8,998 nucleotides of DNA from CAG-791 sp963658695 (GTDB taxonomy: Bacteria > Bacillota > Clostridia > Lachnospirales > Lachnospiraceae), in assembly GCA_963658695.1 (NCBI GenBank), contig CAVKRN010000075.1, forward strand, positions 1 to 8,998. The letters are read 5' to 3'. How positions within the stretch are numbered: the first letter of the stretch is position 1; each line of letters begins with the position of its first letter. Below the pieces are notes generated by a model. It worked only from the letters and a program-made list of their open reading frames with translations, did no database searches and was not told the origin of the DNA. The position numbers and the translations under genes were made by a program. Of this stretch, positions 5,650 to 8,998 are shown piece by piece.

Positions 5650-6570
5650 GTGGCGGTTCCTAAATTTTTCGAGTTCTTCGAGGAATTTCTGCGAGCAATT
5701 CAGGATGGTGAGTTACATACAGCAAAGGAAGTCCGTGAAGTTATTGCAAAGGATATGAAGATCTCCGATGAGGATCGAAGAGAAATGCTGCCTAGCGGTA
5801 AGCAAAGCACTTTTGACAACCGTGTTGCTTGGGCAAGGACATATCTGGACAAGGCAGATCTTATCGAAACGCCGGCTCGAGGAAAATACCGGATCACAGA
5901 GGCTGGCAGAAAGGCACTTGAATCCGGTGAGAAAATTGATCTGAAATATTTGGAAAGATCGGATGAGTTCCGGGAATTTCATAATGTGTCGATTTCTGGT
6001 ACGTCAGAGACATCCGGTGAGGAGCAATCAGAAACGGCTGAATCTCCGATGGAGACACTGGATACTGCATTTTTGCAAGTAAATGCAACACTGGCCAGTC
6101 AGCTGATGGACGAGGTTATGAGTTTGACACCTACTGGGTTTGAACAATTGGTTGTAAAATTACTGCTTAAGATGGGATATGGTAGTGGCATAGAAGGAGC
6201 CGGACGTGTTACTCAGCAATCAAATGATGGTGGCATTGATGGCATCATCCAGGAAGATCAACTGGGCTTCAGTAATATTTACATTCAGGCTAAACAGTGG
6301 GATTTGGGACAGACTGTTGGCAAGCCTGAAATACAGAAGTTTGTAGGTGCTCTTAGTGGTCAGCAGGCACAAAAGGGACTGTTTATCACAACTGCTAAGT
6401 TTTCTAGCGGTGCACGGCAGTTTGCGGACAATCTTCTCGGAACGAAAGTGGTTCTGGTTGATGGTGCGGCACTGACGAATCTGATGATAAAACATAATGT
6501 AGGAGTATCTGTTGAACACGTATATGAAGTGAAGAGGCTGGACAGCGATTTTTTTGCAGAAGAATTATAG
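5650..6570 (+). CDS. mrr: Mrr-family type IV restriction endonuclease
   Basis: This 306-residue protein is close in length to Escherichia coli Mrr (304). Mrr enzymes cut DNA carrying foreign methylation and act in the cytoplasm against phage or incoming DNA. Residues about 5-95 form the N-terminal winged-helix domain (Mrr_N), including a stretch ending in KYRITEAGRKAL. An acidic, serine-rich linker spans about 112-140. The PD-(D/E)xK catalytic domain begins at about 155, with E165 (FEQLVVKLL), then GMGYG-like KMGYGSG, D197 in NDGGIDG, and Q213-x-K215 (IYIQAKQW), the standard Mrr D...QxK active site. All key residues are present, so it should be active. It follows the AbiE-like pair by 80 bases on the same strand with no terminator between, so it may be co-transcribed. 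No methyltransferase or specificity subunit is nearby, as expected for type IV restriction. Confidence 0.93.
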   Translation: MAVPKFFEFFEEFLRAIQDGELHTAKEVREVIAKDMKISDEDRREMLPSGKQSTFDNRVAWARTYLDKADLIETPARGKYRITEAGRKALESGEKIDLKYLERSDEFREFHNVSISGTSETSGEEQSETAESPMETLDTAFLQVNATLASQLMDEVMSLTPTGFEQLVVKLLLKMGYGSGIEGAGRVTQQSNDGGIDGIIQEDQLGFSNIYIQAKQWDLGQTVGKPEIQKFVGALSGQQAQKGLFITTAKFSSGARQFADNLLGTKVVLVDGAALTNLMIKHNVGVSVEHVYEVKRLDSDFFAEEL

Positions 6571-6603
6571 TGCCAGGCGGTAGATTTGCTGCAAATGATA
6601 GGT

Positions 6604-6635
6604 CATGTGTGCGGCTTTGGTATGAGCCACACATG
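6604..6635 (+). other. Hairpin downstream of mrr, without a T-run
   Basis: CATGTGTG plus GCT (6604-6611 and 6614-6616, with a CG bulge) pairs with AGCCACACATG (6625-6635) around an 8-base loop. No T-run follows, so it is not a standard intrinsic terminator. It may protect the mRNA end or mark the edge of the accessory block. The remaining gap up to ychF (to 6738) shows no clear promoter. Confidence 0.5.
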
Positions 6636-6738
6636 GCGCGGACAACATGACATTTAAGGCTGTATGGGGTAAGATATTAGCTGTTGTCTTAACTGCTGGT
6701 TTTGAAGTTTCTTTCCGAAAAGGAGGAGAATATAGAAT

Positions 6739-7836
6739 ATGAAATTAGGTATCGTCGGATTGCCCAACGTTGGAAAAAGTACACTGTTTAATTCACTGAC
6801 AAAGGCAGGAGCGGATGTTGCCAACTATCCCTTCTGTACCATCGATCCCAATGTGGGAGTGGTCCCTGTTCCGGACGAGCGAATTCGCAAGCTGGGTGAG
6901 ATGTATCATTCCAAAAAGGTTACGCCGGCGGTCATTGAGTTTGTTGACATCGCCGGTCTTGTAAGAGGCGCTTCCAAGGGGGAGGGTCTTGGCAATCAGT
7001 TCCTTGCGAATATCCGCGAGTGTGACGCGATTGTGCATGTGGTGCGCTGCTTTGAGGATGCGAATGTAACGCATGTAGATGGCTCCGTAGATCCGGTGCG
7101 CGACATTGAGACCATCAATATGGAACTGATTTTTGCGGATCTGGATGTGCTGGAACGCCGAATTTCCAAGGTTGCCAAGACGGCTCGCATGGATAAGGAA
7201 GCAGCCAAGGAGCTGGAATACCTGCAGAGCATCAAGGCGCATCTGGAAGCCGGAGAGCCAATCCTCACGATGGAAGAACCCTCGGAAGAGGAAGCAAAGC
7301 TTTTGAAGGAGTACAGCCTTTTGACAGCAAAGCCGGTGATCTATGCCTGCAACGTATCGGAGGAGGATATCGCGGATGACGGGGCATCGAATCCTTTCGT
7401 ACAGGCGGTGAGAGGCTACGCGGAGAAGACATCCAGTGAGGTGTTCGCGCTTTGTGCCAAAATGGAAGCGGAGATTTCGGAGCTGGACGATGAGGAACGA
7501 CAGATTTTCCTGGAGGATCTGGGACTGAAGGAATCCGGTCTGGATAAGCTCATCAAGGCAAGCTACCACACGCTGGGACTTATGAGCTTCCTGACAGCAG
7601 GCGAGGATGAGACCAGGGCCTGGACGATACGAATCGGAACCAAGGCGCCGCAGGCCGCAGGCAAGATTCATTCCGACTTCGAGCGTGGCTTCATTAAGGC
7701 TGAGGTCGTGAACTGGGAAGTGCTGCTTCAGGAGGGGAGTCTCGCAGCAGCCAGAGAGAAGGGGAAGGTCGGAATGGAAGGCAAGGAATACGTCGTCAAA
7801 GACGGAGATGTTATTCTATTTCGATTTAATGTGTAA
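6739..7836 (+). CDS. ychF: Ribosome-binding ATPase YchF (OLA1/Obg family)
   Basis: This 365-residue protein is full length for the family (363 in Escherichia coli). YchF is a P-loop ATPase that binds ribosomes and is linked to translation and stress responses. The P-loop G7-L-P-N-V-G-K-S-T15 is intact. The switch II region has D70-x-A-G73 followed by LVRGASKGEGLGNQFL, typical of YchF. The base-recognition motif is N205-V-S-E208 rather than NKxD, which explains the family's preference for ATP over GTP. A coiled-coil/helical insertion lies at about 130-175, and the C-terminal TGS domain covers about 280-365 (ending VVKDGDVILFRFNV). AGGAGGAG at 6721-6728 precedes the ATG by about 10 bases. GC content is typical of the chromosomal genes here and higher than in the preceding antitoxin gene. 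Identification is essentially certain. Confidence 0.98.
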   Translation: MKLGIVGLPNVGKSTLFNSLTKAGADVANYPFCTIDPNVGVVPVPDERIRKLGEMYHSKKVTPAVIEFVDIAGLVRGASKGEGLGNQFLANIRECDAIVHVVRCFEDANVTHVDGSVDPVRDIETINMELIFADLDVLERRISKVAKTARMDKEAAKELEYLQSIKAHLEAGEPILTMEEPSEEEAKLLKEYSLLTAKPVIYACNVSEEDIADDGASNPFVQAVRGYAEKTSSEVFALCAKMEAEISELDDEERQIFLEDLGLKESGLDKLIKASYHTLGLMSFLTAGEDETRAWTIRIGTKAPQAAGKIHSDFERGFIKAEVVNWEVLLQEGSLAAAREKGKVGMEGKEYVVKDGDVILFRFNV

Positions 7837-7847
7837 TTATTCAGTAC

Positions 7848-7907
7848 CTGCCATATTTCAACCGTGAACATTCTGCTTGCAGGCAGATTCACGATTGAAA
7901 TTGGCAG
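7848..7907 (+). repeat. Palindromic repeat downstream of ychF (copy 1, REP-like)
   Basis: CTGCCA (7848-7853) mirrors TGGCAG (7902-7907), ATTTCAA (7855-7861) mirrors TTGAAAT (7895-7901), and CTGC (7873-7876) mirrors GCAG (7883-7886). Together they form one long interrupted hairpin. No T-run follows. Its core resembles the palindrome at 8893-8937 in both ends and apex, which suggests a dispersed family. It may stabilise the ychF transcript end or be an inert mobile repeat. Confidence 0.7.
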
Positions 7908-7941
7908 GCGGTCAAGGCGCGAAGCGTCTCTGGCCGACCGC
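7908..7941 (+). repeat. Second hairpin adjoining the ychF palindrome
   Basis: GCGGTC (7908-7913) pairs with GACCGC (7936-7941); GGC/GCC pairs can extend it inward, and CGC-GAA-GCG at 7918-7926 forms a small inner hairpin. It abuts copy 1 of the repeat with no gap, so the two may be one composite element. The nearest T-stretch (TTTT, 7949-7952) is 7 bases away, too far for an efficient terminator. Some transcription may therefore read through into mscS. Confidence 0.5.
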
Positions 7942-7968
7942 ATTGAGGTTTTCTGAAGGAAAATCGAG

Positions 7969-8019
7969 ATGGGACTGAATCGTTGCTTTCGTACATGGAA
8001 CGGCGGGGACTTTGCATGA
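7969..8019 (+). CDS. Possible 16-codon leader ORF coupled to mscS
   Basis: ATG 7969 follows AAGGA (7956-7960) at 8 bases' distance. It encodes MGLNRCFRTWNGGDFA, and its TGA overlaps the preferred mscS ATG as ATGA. This fits a translationally coupled leader peptide. The mscS ribosome binding sequence (GGCGGGGA, 8002-8009) lies inside it, so ribosomes translating it would open or occupy that site. No known leader-peptide family is recognised; a chance frame remains possible. Confidence 0.4.
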   Translation: MGLNRCFRTWNGGDFA

Positions 8020-8879
8020 CAGAAGATGAGATTACAAAGATCTGGGATCTGCAGAACTGGCTGACACGGGCCGGAGGCTCTGCGCTGGAATTTTTGCTGC
8101 GGGCGGCGGTGTGCGCGGCCGTTTATTTTATCATTTCCAAGATATTAAAGCGCATTCTGTCGGTGATGGACCGCCACCTGGAAAAGACCGGTGCGGCGCC
8201 GACGGTGCGACATTTCATGCGGGCACTCATCAAGGTAATGGTCCTTGGATTTACACTGGTCAGCATGATTGTGCAGCTGAACATTGTGGAAGCGTCCAGC
8301 ATTGCCGCCTTGGTGGCCTCGGCGGGTGTTGGCATTTCCCTTGCCGCACAGGGAGTGCTGTCCAACTTTGCGGGCGGCGTTCTTCTTTTGCTTCTGAAAC
8401 CATTCCGGGAGGGTGATTTTATCACGGTGAAGGGAGAAGATGTGCAGGGTACAGTGGAGAAAATAGAACTCTATTACACTACCATCTTCACACCGGAGCG
8501 AGAGCGTATGGTGATTCCGAATTCTACGCTGACGAATAAGGCCGTGGTGAACTCAGGACTGACCGGCGGAGAAAAGAGACTGTCCATTACAGTCGGCATT
8601 TCCTATGAGGAAGATGTCCGAAAAGCGATGGGAATCCTGGAAAAACTGATGGATGAGGAACCGCGGATTCATGCGGAAAATCGCAGGACATTTGTGGAAG
8701 AAATGGGAGAGAGCAGCGTTGTGATCGGACTTCGATGCCTGGTATCCATTCAGGATTATTTGGACGTTCGCTGGGATATGACAGAGAAGATCCGTCTGGC
8801 ATTCCGGAAAGAACAGGTGGAGATTCCGTTTAACCAGTTGGATGTGCATCTGATTGAAAAGGACGCTCGTGAAAGCTGA
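8016..8879 (+). CDS. mscS: Small-conductance mechanosensitive channel MscS
   Basis: This 287-residue channel is the same size as Escherichia coli MscS (286). It opens under membrane tension to release solutes during osmotic downshock and sits in the cytoplasmic membrane as a heptamer. Membrane helices lie at about 22-42, 66-89 and 94-128. The last is the glycine/alanine-rich pore helix AALVASAGVGISLAAQGVLSN, followed by FAGGVLLLLL. The beta domain follows, with the family signature around GDFITV and the stretch ERERMVIPNSTL, and then the alpha/beta domain to the C-terminus. ATG 8016 is chosen because it gives canonical length, is preceded by GGCGGGGA, and overlaps the upstream micro-ORF stop. 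ATG 7995 and TTG 7983 would add 7 or 11 residues and lack ribosome binding sites. The gene sits after ychF and possibly shares some read-through. Confidence 0.96.
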   Translation: MTEDEITKIWDLQNWLTRAGGSALEFLLRAAVCAAVYFIISKILKRILSVMDRHLEKTGAAPTVRHFMRALIKVMVLGFTLVSMIVQLNIVEASSIAALVASAGVGISLAAQGVLSNFAGGVLLLLLKPFREGDFITVKGEDVQGTVEKIELYYTTIFTPERERMVIPNSTLTNKAVVNSGLTGGEKRLSITVGISYEEDVRKAMGILEKLMDEEPRIHAENRRTFVEEMGESSVVIGLRCLVSIQDYLDVRWDMTEKIRLAFRKEQVEIPFNQLDVHLIEKDARES

Positions 8880-8892
8880 CGGTGGCGTGCTC

Positions 8893-8937
8893 ATTTCAAC
8901 ATGAATTTGCCCGCAAGCAGCCAATGCATGTTGAAAT
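8893..8937 (+). repeat. Palindromic repeat downstream of mscS (copy 2, REP-like)
   Basis: ATTTCAACATG (8893-8903) and CATGTTGAAAT (8927-8937) form a perfect 11-bp stem. A smaller TTGC/GCAA pairing sits inside. No T-run follows, so it is not a standard terminator. Ends and apex match the palindrome after ychF: ATTTCAAC, TGAA, GCA-x-GCAG and TTGAAAT are shared. Confidence 0.7.
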
Positions 8938-8940
8938 TGT

Positions 8941-8998
8941 CGGGGAGAAAACCTACATGCTAGTACATCGATTTTTAAATAACTAGCCTAACTAACTG
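8941..8998. other. A/T-rich end of window, no gene
   Basis: After a short GC patch the sequence turns A/T-rich. GCTAGT (8959-8964) and ACTAGC (8982-8987) form an inverted repeat around ATTTTTAAAT, and the window ends in CTAACTAACTG. It may belong to the control region of the next gene, but nothing is firm. Confidence 0.3.

Noticed and set aside
6793..7671. Open frame of 292 codons on the - strand within ychF
   Set aside because: It is antisense to the highly conserved ychF, with no plausible product or ribosome binding site; a codon-bias shadow.
7848..7941. Hairpins after ychF as an intrinsic terminator
   Set aside because: No T-run follows either stem closely. TTTT at 7949-7952 is 7 bases beyond the second stem and isolated.

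Overview
The window looks like chromosomal DNA of a Firmicute, most likely a gut Clostridia/Lachnospiraceae-type bacterium. This is inferred from the proteins, the strong AGGAGG-type ribosome binding sites, the intrinsic terminators and the moderate GC content; no rRNA or other direct taxonomic marker is present. All supported genes lie on the + strand.

Layout. Positions 1-124 hold the end of an upstream unit: two hairpin terminators and no identifiable gene. A secreted metallophosphoesterase of the purple-acid-phosphatase type (350-1927) follows a roughly 225-base leader region that contains three TTTACA boxes and several hairpins. It ends at an intrinsic terminator. Next comes a YibE/F-family multipass membrane protein (2012-3193) with its own strong terminator. 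Positions 3194-3719 hold no solid gene. They contain a large, imperfect, GC-rich inverted repeat of about 215 bp (3279-3493) followed by T6, a doubtful 31-codon ORF, and a well-formed promoter overlaid with repeated TTTCACT sites.

That promoter drives an A/T-richer accessory block. It consists of an AbiEi-type antitoxin/regulator (3720-4742), an AbiEii-type nucleotidyltransferase toxin overlapping it by 4 bases (4739-5569), and, 80 bases on, an Mrr-type modification-dependent restriction endonuclease (5650-6570). Together these form a small defence module: a type IV toxin-antitoxin pair implicated in abortive infection, next to a type IV restriction enzyme. It sits between housekeeping-type genes.

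After the block come ychF (6739-7836), a universally conserved ribosome-binding ATPase, and an MscS-type mechanosensitive channel (8016-8879). The channel start overlaps the stop of a possible 16-codon upstream ORF. Two related palindromes beginning ATTTCAAC and ending TTGAAAT lie downstream of ychF and of mscS. They look like copies of a dispersed REP-like repeat.

The most interesting unexplained items are the large inverted repeat at 3279-3502, the promoter/operator of the AbiE-like module, the coupled micro-ORF before mscS, and the two related palindromes. No wholly new system is evident. The defence module belongs to recognisable families, but its antitoxin has a domain order unlike the textbook AbiEi.
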